DNA from: Pantoea rwandensis
GTDB lineage: Bacteria; Pseudomonadota; Gammaproteobacteria; Enterobacterales; Enterobacteriaceae
Direction: 5' to 3'
Assembly (NCBI RefSeq): GCF_002095475.1
Contig: NZ_MLFR01000001.1
Location: 434,001 to 498,000 of the forward strand
DNA length: 64,000 nucleotides
This document shows, one piece after another, positions 17,116 through 26,174 of this stretch. Each line of letters opens with the position of its first letter. The first letter of the stretch is position 1. A program made the translations under genes and the position numbers. The notes beneath the pieces are model-generated. The model did no database searches. It was not told where the DNA came from and saw nothing but the letters and a program-made list of their open reading frames with translations.

Positions 17116-18195
17116 TTAGAACTGGTAAGTCAGTCCCAGCCCTAACTGATCATCAGATGCAATGCCCAGGTTGTTGTCACTGTCGATGCGGTTAAGTTTA
17201 TAGTCCGCATAGACTGACATGTTTTTGTTGAAGTAATAGGCCAGCGAGAAGTCCCAGTAATTGAGCAGATCCTGATCGCCTGTAACCTGCAGATTTTTGG
17301 CTTTGGAACGGAAATAACCGACTTCAGGTGCGAAACCACTGTCGAACAAGTATTTCGCCACCAACTCAATATTGCTGGTCTTATTGGCGTAACCAAAACT
17401 GCGTACAGGTGTCAGGTTGTGTGCTTCTGCATAGGTTGCGGCGAGATAGACGTGACCATCGTCGAATTTCGCGCCCGTTGCCCAGATATCCGCTTTGTCG
17501 CCTTCTCCCAACTGCATCCGGTTCTGCGCCGTGGTGCGTTTGGATGAAGCATAGGCCGCTAACAGGGAAATATCGTATCCGACATCATAGCTGGCAGAGA
17601 TACCATAGCCATCGCCGTTAGCACGGTTGGTAGGACGCAGTGAACCATTATTGGTGCTATCGCTGTTGGCGCCCTGATATTGCAACGCAAAATTCAGTCC
17701 ATCAACCTGACCAAAGAAACCTTTGTTGCGGTAAGTCAGCATGCCGTTGCCACGGCCAGTCAGGAAGTTGTCCGAAGCGCTAAAGGTTTCATCATCAAAG
17801 ATGACGGGAGTATCGGTTATCGCTGCAACATCATAGATCACGCCGTAGTTACGACCGTAATCAATTGAGCCCCATTGGCCCCATTTCAGTCCAGCAAAGC
17901 CAAGGCGCGTCTTATTCCCGTTTTGCGCATCACTGCCTTCGGAGTTGTTGGCCTGTACGTTATATTCCCACTGGCCATATCCGACCAGCGAATCATTGAT
18001 CTGGGTTTCGCCTTTAAAACCAAAACGAATATAGGTGTTATCACCATCAACACTCTTATTATCGCTAAAGTAATGACGCGCAACGGCCTGACCGTAAACA
18101 TCTAACTTATTACCATCATGATTATAGATTTCTGCCGCCTGCGCGCTCATTGCACAATTTGCCGCGATGGCTAATACGAGAATTTTCGCTTTCAT
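17116..18195 (-). CDS. General porin of the OmpC/OmpF/PhoE family
   Basis: 359 residues with a signal peptide cut after residue 21 (SAQA), the mature start AEIYNHDGNKLDVYGQ, the GFKGETQIND turn and the terminal Phe in LGLTYQF needed for BAM-mediated insertion. It makes a trimeric 16-strand barrel for small hydrophilic solutes. The constriction-loop region around GRNYGVIYDV is present. Compared with E. coli OmpC it is close but cannot be assigned to one paralogue. It converges with the AdeRS-like pair, which may or may not regulate it. Confidence 0.9.
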   Translation of the reverse strand: MKAKILVLAIAANCAMSAQAAEIYNHDGNKLDVYGQAVARHYFSDNKSVDGDNTYIRFGFKGETQINDSLVGYGQWEYNVQANNSEGSDAQNGNKTRLGFAGLKWGQWGSIDYGRNYGVIYDVAAITDTPVIFDDETFSASDNFLTGRGNGMLTYRNKGFFGQVDGLNFALQYQGANSDSTNNGSLRPTNRANGDGYGISASYDVGYDISLLAAYASSKRTTAQNRMQLGEGDKADIWATGAKFDDGHVYLAATYAEAHNLTPVRSFGYANKTSNIELVAKYLFDSGFAPEVGYFRSKAKNLQVTGDQDLLNYWDFSLAYYFNKNMSVYADYKLNRIDSDNNLGIASDDQLGLGLTYQF

Positions 18196-18417
18196 TTATT
18201 TCATCTCTTTAAGTGATATGCCAATGCTGTTGTGGTTTTTATTTATCCACTTCTAAAAATAGATTGAACAAAAAACCACAGCGGCAGTCTCACTAAATAG
18301 ATTTATTCGAGCAAGAACATTTCGTCATATTACTGTCACAAGCTGAAAGTTATATTGCGATTAGATGGATTATCGGTGTGCAATTAAAAATTCTCACAAA
18401 TCGAAACTTGATGATGA

Positions 18418-19302
18418 TTAAATCTTCCAGTGTTTCAAGCCAAAATCGATAATGGCCTTTAATTTGGCGCTGGCAAAACGGTCCTGGCGATAAACCATAT
18501 TGACCGCTCGATTAGGAATGGTGAAATCCGTCAGTAATGGCACTAGAGCACCGCTGGTAAAGTCCTGTTGCAACAACACCTCGGGCTGCATGATAACGCC
18601 GGCCCCTGCGAGTGCCGCCTGCCGGAGCGCTTCGCCGTGGTTAATACTGATGCAGTCATCAACGCTGACACTCACCTTTTCCTCACCGCGTTGGAAATGC
18701 CAATGCCGTTGCGCCTGTTTGAGCCTAAAGCCCAGACAATGATGGTCTGCCAGCTCTTCCGGGCGCAGTGGCATCCCCTGCGCAGTCAGATAAGCAGGCG
18801 CCGCGGCAATCGCCATGCAGTAACGCCCTAAGGGACGAGCCACTAGCGATAAGTCCTGTAAACTGCCGATACGAATCGCCACTTCGACTTCATCTGACTG
18901 CAAATCCATCACGGAATCAGTCAGAAAGAGATCGACTTCAACACCTGGATGATGCAGTCGAAATTCACCCAGCGTTGGCGCAATCACCCTTGCTCCAAAG
19001 GTGGCAGGAGCAGAGAGGCGCAACAGCCCTTTAGCCTCCACGTGTAACTGATTGATCACCTGATGAGTCTCACCGATCAGCCCCAACACTTGTTGGCAGT
19101 GCTGATAAAACACCTTACCTGCTTCGGTCAGGCCGATTTGGCGCGTGGTGCGATGAAGGAATGTGACGCTAAATTGCTGCTCAAGCGCTTTGATATGCAT
19201 GCCGACCATCTGCGGCGTCACGTCAGATTTCGCTGCCGCTGCCGTCATGCTGCCCTGATCGACTACATCGATAAAAATGGCCATGCTTTTGAGTAAATCC
19301 AT
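18418..19302 (-). CDS. LysR-family transcriptional regulator
   Basis: 294 residues: N-terminal LysR helix-turn-helix (about 1-60; FIDVVDQGSMTAAA, LHRTTRQIGLTEAG) and a type 2 periplasmic-binding-like effector domain (about 88-290). It belongs to the large subgroup that includes YafC and DsdC-like regulators next to efflux genes. It lies 68 bp downstream of an MFS exporter gene on the same strand, with a 13-bp perfect palindrome between, so it may have its own regulated start. Target probably the MFS gene. Confidence 0.85.
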   Translation of the reverse strand: MDLLKSMAIFIDVVDQGSMTAAAAKSDVTPQMVGMHIKALEQQFSVTFLHRTTRQIGLTEAGKVFYQHCQQVLGLIGETHQVINQLHVEAKGLLRLSAPATFGARVIAPTLGEFRLHHPGVEVDLFLTDSVMDLQSDEVEVAIRIGSLQDLSLVARPLGRYCMAIAAAPAYLTAQGMPLRPEELADHHCLGFRLKQAQRHWHFQRGEEKVSVSVDDCISINHGEALRQAALAGAGVIMQPEVLLQQDFTSGALVPLLTDFTIPNRAVNMVYRQDRFASAKLKAIIDFGLKHWKI

Positions 19303-19325
19303 TTGCGACTTTCCGTCCTTGTGCC

Positions 19326-19355
19326 CAAGGTATTGATCCTTCGATCAATACCTTG
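19326..19355. promoter_or_regulatory. Perfect 13-bp palindrome between MFS and LysR genes
   Basis: CAAGGTATTGATC, loop CTTC, then its exact complement. There is no T-run on either side, so an operator or an RNA processing/attenuation hairpin is as likely as a terminator. It lies 24 bp before the LysR start and 16 bp after the MFS stop. Confidence 0.5.
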
Positions 19356-19370
19356 TGATGTCAATGCGCT

Positions 19371-20531
19371 TCACCGGGTGTTTTTTGTCGCCACCCCAGC
19401 GCGAGTAAAGTAGGCAAACAATAATCCGACAGTTGTCACCGCCGCCGCAACCAGAGGAAGTTGAGCCACTTTAACGCCTTGCTCTAACATATAACCGCCC
19501 AGCCATGCGCCGCCTGCATTACCAAGGTTGAATGCCGCGATATTAAACGACGACCCCAGCACAGGCGCATTTTGGGTGGCATGCATTGCCTGGACCTGTA
19601 ACGGGGTAATTGCAGAAAACATCGCGGCACCAAATAAGAAAACCAGCAGTGCGGTTATCGCTTTGAATCCGGCAAACAACCCCAGCGCAACCAGCACGGT
19701 CAGGACTATCGCCAGGGTCACAAGGATGCCAAGTCGCAGATTAAAATCAGTGAGACGCCCGCCTAACGGATTGCCCAGTACCATCCCCACACCAAACACC
19801 AGCAGTAGCCAGGACACCGCACTCTCAGGGAAACCAGTCACCTGAGTCAGCAAAGGCCCAATGTAAGTTAATGCGGTGAAAATCCCGCCAAATCCAATAA
19901 TCGTTATTAACATGGCTTTGAGCGCCTGGGGTTGCAGTAGCACCCGGAACTCTGACGCCAGATGTTGAGGTTTGGCATTTTTGATGTCGGGTACAAACAC
20001 CATCATCGCCAACATCGCCAAAACACCCAGTGCGGAACAACCAATAAAAGTACTGCGCCAGCCAAAGTGCTCGCCCATTAACGTACCCAGTGGCGTACCG
20101 AAAACATTGGCTAATGTCGCCCCAAGGAACATGGCCGCGATAGCGCTGGCCTGTTTCTCTTTGCTGACTAGTTGTGTGGCAACGACCGCGCCCAATCCAA
20201 AGAATGATGCATGTGCCAACGCAGCAATAACACGCGCCAGCAGCAAATATTGATAGCTGGTTGCGACAGCACAGGCAAAATTTCCTGCCACATACAGCAA
20301 CATCAACATCACCAGCGCATTTTTACGTTTAAAGCGCACCATTAAAGGTGTCAGCAACGGAGCGCCTATCACCACACCCAACGCATAGGCCGTCACCAAC
20401 ATCCCTGCCGAAGCAACGCTAATTGACATGTCGTGGCTGATGTTGAGCAGCATGCCAACAATGACAAATTCAGAAGTACAAATAGCAAACGCACCCACCG
20501 TCAGCGCAAATAAAGCAATCGGCATATTCAC
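19371..20531 (-). CDS. MFS efflux transporter, DHA1 (AraJ/YdhP-like)
   Basis: 386 residues with 12 predicted helices. The N-terminus (FALTVGAFAICTSEFVIVG), the motif A region (LTPLMVRFKRKNAL) and the stretch HASFFGLGAVVATQLV follow the AraJ/YdhP branch of the drug:H+ antiporter-1 family, which exports sugars, nucleosides or drugs. Starts with ATG after an AGGA-type site. It is paired with the LysR gene downstream. Substrate unknown. Confidence 0.85.
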   Translation of the reverse strand: MNMPIALFALTVGAFAICTSEFVIVGMLLNISHDMSISVASAGMLVTAYALGVVIGAPLLTPLMVRFKRKNALVMLMLLYVAGNFACAVATSYQYLLLARVIAALAHASFFGLGAVVATQLVSKEKQASAIAAMFLGATLANVFGTPLGTLMGEHFGWRSTFIGCSALGVLAMLAMMVFVPDIKNAKPQHLASEFRVLLQPQALKAMLITIIGFGGIFTALTYIGPLLTQVTGFPESAVSWLLLVFGVGMVLGNPLGGRLTDFNLRLGILVTLAIVLTVLVALGLFAGFKAITALLVFLFGAAMFSAITPLQVQAMHATQNAPVLGSSFNIAAFNLGNAGGAWLGGYMLEQGVKVAQLPLVAAAVTTVGLLFAYFTRAGVATKNTR

Positions 20532-20649
20532 ATCCTATTCATAGGTTTAGCAGACAACCCACTGTTGTCTGCTGCTGTGAATCTATTGTTGCCGCTGGGG
20601 GCGTCGGGATAAATGGAAGAAGGCTTTCAGGATTAGAAAGCTAAACTTT

Positions 20650-21846
20650 CTAATTGAGATGTTCCGGTTTTTCAGTTCTAAAACCCAAGCCAATTAAACG
20701 ACCAAACAGATGGCGTAAGAACGGGAAGCGGCTGATCATCTGCGGCACTTTACTCGGCGTAGTGCGCTTACGTTTATTACTGCTCATTTTAATTTGCAGG
20801 AATTGTGTGGCAACCGTGGGAAACTGTCGGCGCTGTTGCACTTTCTGCAGGTCACGTACTGTGACATGGCCTTTTTTCAGTGGAAGAGTGAGGCAATTGG
20901 CCGCTGCCACCGCATCCTGAATAGCCAGATTCACGCCAACGCCGCCAATCGGCGACATCGCATGGGCGGCATCACCAATGCACAACACGCCCGGCTTCAT
21001 CCACTGATCCAACCGGTCGATGCGAATCGACAACAGCTTCAATTGGTCCCAACCGTCGAGCTCCACCATGCGCTCAGCGCTGAAGGGTGCCACTTCAGCG
21101 ATAGCCTGTTTTAGCGTCTCCAGACCGGCGAGCTTTAACGCGTCAAACTCTCCTTTTTGGATGGTGTAGCCGCACTGCCAGTAGTCACCGCGATCAATCA
21201 CAATGAAATTCTGCTTTGGCCCTTTATGACCCATACCCCATTCGGGATCGATTTCCTGTTTGCTCAGCCGGAACCACAGCACATCACGGGATGAGCCAAA
21301 GCTTTTACTCTGTAATCCGGCTTTGGTACGTACCTGCGAGTTACGCCCATCCGCGCCAATCACCAACGAGGTATGAATGATGCGCGCATCGTTACCCTGT
21401 AACGTTTTAACACCCGAAACCACACCGTCTGCATAGATAAAATCATCAAAAGCGGTGGATTGTAAGAGCGTGAAGCCGGGAAAAGCGGCCGCTTTGCTCG
21501 CGAGAAAATTGAGGAAATCCCATTGCGGCATAAAGGCAATAAAGCGGCACTGCACCGGCAAGCGCGAGAAATCAGCCATCGTGATCTCCTGACCGGCTAC
21601 TTCCGCCTGTAATTTTTCGGCTCGCTGATGCGGTAAGGTCAGTAGCTCATCCAGCAACCCGAGATGGCGCATGATCTCCAGCGTCGAGGGATGGATGGTA
21701 TCGCCACGAAAATCGCGCAGGAAGTCGGGATGTTTTTCAATCACCACGACGCTTAATCCTGATCTCGCCAGTAAATAACCCAGCATTAATCCTGCTGGTC
21801 CGCCACCGACGATACAACAGTCGGCGGTGAGTTCTGTTGGTTGCAT
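20650..21846 (-). CDS. FAD-dependent hydroxylase (PHBH fold)
   Basis: 398-residue class A flavin monooxygenase. The dinucleotide motif GGGPAGLMLGYLLARSG starts near residue 13, the DG motif IGADGRNSQVR is near 163, and the GD motif CIGDAAHAMSPIGGVGVN near 290. The C-terminus carries a basic, probably membrane-associated stretch (SSNKRKRTT and a hydrophobic tail). It would hydroxylate an aromatic or polyketide-like substrate with NAD(P)H and O2. A near-consensus Fur box lies 26 bp upstream of the ATG, so the gene should respond to iron. Single gene. Confidence 0.85.
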   Translation of the reverse strand: MQPTELTADCCIVGGGPAGLMLGYLLARSGLSVVVIEKHPDFLRDFRGDTIHPSTLEIMRHLGLLDELLTLPHQRAEKLQAEVAGQEITMADFSRLPVQCRFIAFMPQWDFLNFLASKAAAFPGFTLLQSTAFDDFIYADGVVSGVKTLQGNDARIIHTSLVIGADGRNSQVRTKAGLQSKSFGSSRDVLWFRLSKQEIDPEWGMGHKGPKQNFIVIDRGDYWQCGYTIQKGEFDALKLAGLETLKQAIAEVAPFSAERMVELDGWDQLKLLSIRIDRLDQWMKPGVLCIGDAAHAMSPIGGVGVNLAIQDAVAAANCLTLPLKKGHVTVRDLQKVQQRRQFPTVATQFLQIKMSSNKRKRTTPSKVPQMISRFPFLRHLFGRLIGLGFRTEKPEHLN

Positions 21847-21871
21847 CCTGACCTCAGCACAAAATAATTGA

Positions 21872-21886
21872 TGATAATCGTTATCA
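21872..21886. promoter_or_regulatory. Fur box
   Basis: TGATAATCGTTATCA matches the 7-1-7 Fur consensus TGATAATnATTATCA in 14 of 15 positions and is part of a 17-bp perfect palindrome. It sits just upstream of the FAD hydroxylase start, where Fur-Fe2+ would block transcription. Confidence 0.75.
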
Positions 21887-21998
21887 TTTATATAGCATCG
21901 TGTTGAGGTTTAAGTGGGAATAAATGCCGCAGAATTTTCACGTGCATTTATCCGAGGTGCGCCGCACAGATCTTAGTGCTTTTATCAGAAACACTAAG

Positions 21999-22505
21999 TT
22001 AAGGCTGCGGCCTGGCATCAAGCTTAAGCTGCAAAAAGGTCAGGTCGAGCCAACGGCCAAATTTGCAGCCTACCTGATTTAATCTGCCGCCATCACTGAA
22101 ACCCAGCTTCTTGTGCAGCGTGATTGAAGCGATGTTCTCTGACTCAATCCCTGCAATCATCATATGTTTGCCCTGCTCGCGCGCCCGCTCAATCAAGGCG
22201 ACCATGAGCATGCCGCCCACCCCTTTGCCGCGCCCGTTTTTATGGACATAGACTGAATGTTCAACGGTATGGCGGTAGCCATCCCAGGGACGCCAGTCAC
22301 CATAGGAGGCGTAGCCAATGACCGCTTGCTCCTCAACCGCCACCAATACCGGAAACCCTGCGGCCTGGCGAGCAGCCATCCACTGGATGCGGTTAGCAAT
22401 ATCCACGGTATTCTCATTCCAAATCGCGGTGGTGTTGAGTACTGCGTCGTTGTAGATCTCCGCGATCGCCCCTGCATCGCCCTCTTCTGCTGCACGTATT
22501 TGCAT
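21999..22505 (-). CDS. mnaT: L-amino acid N-acetyltransferase MnaT (YncA)
   Basis: 168-residue GNAT protein collinear with E. coli MnaT/YncA: IRAAEEGDAGAIAEIYNDAV, YASYGDWRPWDGYRHTVEHS, the acetyl-CoA loop GRGKGVGG and KFGRWLDLTFLQLQL-type C-terminus. The E. coli enzyme acetylates methionine sulfone/sulfoximine and related toxic amino acid analogues. I start at ATG 22505, which matches the E. coli N-terminus; the frame stays open upstream but would overlap the divergent regulator gene. Confidence 0.88.
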   Translation of the reverse strand: MQIRAAEEGDAGAIAEIYNDAVLNTTAIWNENTVDIANRIQWMAARQAAGFPVLVAVEEQAVIGYASYGDWRPWDGYRHTVEHSVYVHKNGRGKGVGGMLMVALIERAREQGKHMMIAGIESENIASITLHKKLGFSDGGRLNQVGCKFGRWLDLTFLQLKLDARPQP

Positions 22506-22560
22506 GATGTCCGCCTCGTCACTATAGTGGATGATTCGTTTACTATCGTAGTTATCCATT

Positions 22561-23142
22561 ATGTTAGATAAATTGTCTAGTAAAGAAGATGACATCAATG
22601 CACGCATTGGTCAGAATATTAAAGTCGAACGAGAAAAGCGCGGCTGGTCGTTAACCGACCTGGCAGAACAATCCGGTGTTTCACGGGCAATGATTCACAA
22701 AATAGAGCGAGGTGAAAGTAGCCCTACCGCGACTTCACTGGCGCGCCTCGCCGGTTCATTCGCAATGAGCATGTCACAGCTAATCGCGCTCACCGAGGTG
22801 CAACCTGGTACATTGCTGCGTCATGCACAACAACCAGTATGGCAAGATCCAGAAACCGGCTACATTCGTCGCCATGTCTCACCTGGCGATATTCCGTTGG
22901 ATGTCGTGAGTGTAGAACTACCGCCGCGTACAGACGTGCCCATGCCAGCCATTTCCTACCTTTCACGTCGCCAGTTAATTTGGGTGCTGGAAGGCACTTT
23001 ATGTTTTCAGGAAGGCGATAATCTGTTCGAAATGAATGCGGGTGATTGTCTGGAGCTGGGCGATCCCATGGATTGCGTGTTTAGCAATGCTAGCGATGAC
23101 ATTTGCCGCTATGCGGTATTGGTGCTGAAACCGGCAGTATGA
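22561..23142 (+). CDS. XRE-cupin transcriptional regulator
   Basis: 193 residues: HTH_XRE domain (about 17-72; LTDLAEQSGVSRAMIHKIERGESSPTA-type pattern) and a C-terminal cupin (about 115-190). This design is common for regulators that sense a small metabolite. It is divergent from mnaT with 55 bp between the two starts, so mnaT is the likely target. The ATG at 22561 has no good ribosome site; a leaderless or later start is possible. Confidence 0.82.
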   Translation: MLDKLSSKEDDINARIGQNIKVEREKRGWSLTDLAEQSGVSRAMIHKIERGESSPTATSLARLAGSFAMSMSQLIALTEVQPGTLLRHAQQPVWQDPETGYIRRHVSPGDIPLDVVSVELPPRTDVPMPAISYLSRRQLIWVLEGTLCFQEGDNLFEMNAGDCLELGDPMDCVFSNASDDICRYAVLVLKPAV

Positions 23143-23145
23143 GCT

Positions 23146-24087
23146 TTAATGCGAAGAGACAAACACAGCAGCTTGTTGTGCAGGCGGCACCGCGAAATTG
23201 CGCTGCATGCGTTTTATCTCCTCCGCCGGTGGCAGCCCGAACAGACGTTTAAATTCACGGTTAAACTGTGAGGCGCTTTCATAGCCCACCGCATGACTCG
23301 CCGCCGCCGCTGTCATCTCTTGACGCACCATCAGCATACGCGCCTGATGTAGGCGAACCGATTTCACATATTGCATCGGTGACTGCTGCGTGATGGTTTT
23401 AAAATGCGCGCTGAACGTCGGCACGCTCATGCCTGCCTCACACGCCAACTGCGCGAGATTGAGCGTCTGTGCGTAGCTGGCATGAATATGGCGCAGCGCT
23501 TTGCCCACCTTGCCGAATTGCCCCTGCAATGTCAGAGCGGCACGCAGTGCCTGACCTTGTGCACCCGTCAACACACGATAATAGAGTTCACGCACCAGTG
23601 AGGGTCCGAGGATCTGTGCATCCAGAGGATGATTCAGGGCCGTCAGGAAACGTAACACTGAATCACGTAGCGCTTGATCCATTGGGCTCGACATCATGCT
23701 CTGCGCAGCTTTAGCGGCAAAAGGCACCTGCTGCTGCTCTAATTCCAGCAACAATGCTGTCGCCACACTGAAGTCAAGGTGCATGTAGATCGCCAGCAGC
23801 GGGTTTTCTGCGCTGGCCGCGGTTTCCATGGTAAAGGGAACCGGCACAGAAACTGCCAGATAATGTTGCTCATCGTAGAGATAGACCTGATCACCGAAGA
23901 ACCCACGCTTACTGCCCTGACAGACAATCACAATACCGGGATCGTAAAGCACTGGCGTGCGCGCTAAAGGGCGATCTGAACGCAAAATACGCACATCAGT
24001 CAGTGCCGTCAGGTTGTAACCCTCGTGTGGTGCGAGATTTTTGAGCAATTCCACCATGCTTCGTTGCACATCTGGATCTACCACCAC
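23146..24087 (-). CDS. AraC-family regulator with N-terminal AraC_N domain
   Basis: 313 residues: N-terminal AraC_N cupin-like domain (about 25-185; YDPGIVIVCQGSKRGF) and two C-terminal helix-turn-helix motifs (about 210-300). This type often regulates an adjacent short-chain dehydrogenase or aldehyde-detoxifying gene, and an SDR gene lies divergently 105 bp away. The start is GTG behind GAGGG. Converges tail to tail with the XRE-cupin gene at 3 bp. Confidence 0.83.
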   Translation of the reverse strand: MVVDPDVQRSMVELLKNLAPHEGYNLTALTDVRILRSDRPLARTPVLYDPGIVIVCQGSKRGFFGDQVYLYDEQHYLAVSVPVPFTMETAASAENPLLAIYMHLDFSVATALLLELEQQQVPFAAKAAQSMMSSPMDQALRDSVLRFLTALNHPLDAQILGPSLVRELYYRVLTGAQGQALRAALTLQGQFGKVGKALRHIHASYAQTLNLAQLACEAGMSVPTFSAHFKTITQQSPMQYVKSVRLHQARMLMVRQEMTAAAASHAVGYESASQFNREFKRLFGLPPAEEIKRMQRNFAVPPAQQAAVFVSSH

Positions 24088-24192
24088 TCCCCCTCACTCA
24101 TAAGATTAGGCAATAAAAACAGAAGATACGGCCTTATAGCGCTAACTTCCAGAGAATATTATGCATGCATCATTCATGTCGGGAGAAAAACG

Positions 24193-25029
24193 ATGACTAC
24201 TTCTAAAACGCTTTTGATTACCGGTGTCAGCAGCGGATTTGGCCGCGCTCTGGCGCAGGAAGCCTTAGCAAACGGCTATCGTGTGATCGGTACAGTGAGA
24301 AATGCCAAAGCAAAAGCGGCATTTGAACAGCTTCATGAGCAAAACGCGCTGGCTTTTGAATTGGATGTCACCCATTTCGCCGCTATTGATGCGCTTATTG
24401 CCGACATTGAGGACCAGCAAGGTCCGATTGATGTTCTGGTGAACAACGCGGGTTATGGACACGAAGGGATTATGGAGGAGTCTTCACTGGAGGAAATGCG
24501 CCGCCAGTTCGACGTCAATGTGTTCGGTGCCGTGGCGATGACCAAAGCAGTGTTGCCTTTCATGCGCCAACGCCGTCGCGGGCATATCCTTAACATCACT
24601 TCAATGGGCGGATTTATCACTATGCCAGGCATTAGCTATTACTGCGGCAGTAAGTTTGCGCTGGAAGGGATTTCAGAAACCCTCAGTAAAGAACTTTCGC
24701 CCTTCAATATTCATGTTACCGCTGTTGCTCCCGGCTCATTCCGTACTGATTGGGCCGGTCGCTCCATGGTGCGCAGCGCACGCAGCATCAGTGATTATGA
24801 CGCGCTCTTCGATCCTATTCGTCAGGCACGTGAAGAGAAAAGTGGTAAGCAGTTAGGTGACCCACAGAAAGCCGCCCGCGCGATGCTGGCTATCATTGAA
24901 AGCGATAACCCCCCTGCGCATTTGCTGCTCGGTAGCGATGCATTGAAGCTAGTGCAGGGTAAACTTGCGGCGATGAGTGCAGAGATTGAAGCGTGGGAAG
25001 CGCTGACACGTTCTACCGATGGGGAGTAG
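24193..25029 (+). CDS. Short-chain dehydrogenase/reductase (classical SDR)
   Basis: 278 residues. Cofactor motif TGVSSGFGRA at about 9-18, NNAG near 92, catalytic Ser in ITSMGG and Tyr-x3-Lys in YYCGSKFA. The Arg after the first strand loop (VIGTVRNAKAK) favours NADP(H). ATG 24193 follows GGGAG; the frame opens further upstream but runs into the AraC promoter region. Probably controlled by the divergent AraC regulator. Substrate not recognisable. Confidence 0.85.
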   Translation: MTTSKTLLITGVSSGFGRALAQEALANGYRVIGTVRNAKAKAAFEQLHEQNALAFELDVTHFAAIDALIADIEDQQGPIDVLVNNAGYGHEGIMEESSLEEMRRQFDVNVFGAVAMTKAVLPFMRQRRRGHILNITSMGGFITMPGISYYCGSKFALEGISETLSKELSPFNIHVTAVAPGSFRTDWAGRSMVRSARSISDYDALFDPIRQAREEKSGKQLGDPQKAARAMLAIIESDNPPAHLLLGSDALKLVQGKLAAMSAEIEAWEALTRSTDGE

Positions 25030-25092
25030 CTGCATGGGAAAGTCAGAAGCTATCTCACTCATCACTCGGCCTAACACTTAGCTTCATTCTAC

Positions 25093-25119
25093 CTGCTCCC
25101 TTAGATGGGGAGCAGTTTT
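25093..25119 (+). terminator. Intrinsic terminator after the SDR gene
   Basis: CTGCTCCC/GGGAGCAG stem followed by TTTTC, 64 bp after the SDR stop. Confidence 0.85.
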
Positions 25120-25298
25120 CTAACGCCATACAGTTGTGTTTTAGAGACGCTTAGAATCATAAGCATCTGTAATTAATGGACTAGCACTTTTTGCAAAAAC
25201 AGCCTTCCTAATGTTTGGCCAAATTCCTGTACAACTGGCTTTTGTTTGTATAACTTTACTGGGCCTTGTGCTGATTTGTTAACCTGGAGGATGGAACC

Positions 25299-25544
25299 AT
25301 GCGTCAGGATAAAAACCTCGCATCAACGTTGGATGCGATTGCACGTTACTTTAATGAAGCCTCTCTGCCTTCTCAGCAGGAAACCTTGGGGCAAATAGTG
25401 GTAGAAATACTGAGGTCAGGGCGATCTCTTAGCCGCAAGACATTGTGTACCAAGCTTATTTGCCGGTTGGAGCAAGCCAATAGCCCGGAAGAAGAGCTGC
25501 ATTTGCAACAGCTTATTGGCCTGATGTTTACCTCCGAGCGATAA
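25299..25544 (+). CDS. ycgZ: YcgZ-like small connector protein
   Basis: 81 residues, very close to E. coli YcgZ over its whole length: AIARYFNEA, QQETLGQIVVEIL.GR.LSRK.LC.KL.CRLE and the terminal LIGL.F are shared in order. In E. coli ycgZ heads the ycgZ-ymgA-ariR-ymgC operon, controlled by the BluR/BluF blue-light system, whose products feed into the Rcs phosphorelay and curli/biofilm control. Here only a YmgA-like gene follows. Strong ribosome site GGAGGA before the ATG. Confidence 0.85.
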   Translation: MRQDKNLASTLDAIARYFNEASLPSQQETLGQIVVEILRSGRSLSRKTLCTKLICRLEQANSPEEELHLQQLIGLMFTSER

Positions 25545-25669
25545 CCCAGAGAATATGCGCGCCGACCTGACATCGGACAAAGTGGCTTCCGCCTCATAGG
25601 TCATTTCACGTTAGACTGAATCCACTTTGTTACCTGTCGCGGGTCTGTCGCGGTAACCAGAGAACGTGT

Positions 25670-25960
25670 ATGAACAGAAGTGATGAAGAAAGATTAACGG
25701 ATATCGTCATGGGCGATGCCGTACTGCAACTGTTGCAGAAAGCGGGTCCCGTCACCAATAGCGCCCTGTTGGATAAGCTGCGCTTTATGGCGTCCATGGA
25801 ATCTAATTCAACCCGCCAAAAAGCACTGCAGCGTGCCATGGCAGAAGTGATGAACAACATACAATCATCTAACACCGAAGGCGTAACGCTTAAAGATACT
25901 AACAACGTCACACACATTTTTCGCAATCGCGATAATACGGGCAAAGACACACAGCATTAA
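25670..25960 (+). CDS. ymgA: YmgA-like small connector protein
   Basis: 96 residues. The first 65 align with E. coli YmgA (SDEERLTDIVMGDAVLQLL against its SDNERIKYEITGQAVLQIL), and the tail is divergent and polar. It follows ycgZ by 125 bp in the same direction, as in E. coli, and probably belongs to the same regulon. ariR/ymgB and ymgC are not present next to it. Function in Rcs signalling is inferred from the E. coli relatives. Confidence 0.72.
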   Translation: MNRSDEERLTDIVMGDAVLQLLQKAGPVTNSALLDKLRFMASMESNSTRQKALQRAMAEVMNNIQSSNTEGVTLKDTNNVTHIFRNRDNTGKDTQH

Positions 25961-26174
25961 ATCCGGGCCATAAGGCCTCATTAAAAATAAAATTGGCTTC
26001 ATTCATGGCTGCAATTCTAATCTTTGCAGCCTTTTCTTTTGGCTCAGGGCGGCCTATCACACCTATAAACGTCGGCACTCTGAAGTATTTTCTTCTTCGT
26101 GGATAAAATTGCAGGGATTCTGTTCGATGTTGTGGTAACGTCAAATTTCTTCCCAAATCTGCCGCGAGCCTATT

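Noticed and set aside
24025..24192. 56-codon N-terminal extension of the SDR gene
   Set aside because: The extension overlaps the AraC gene and its promoter; the SDR fold starts at ATG 24193 with GGGAG before it.
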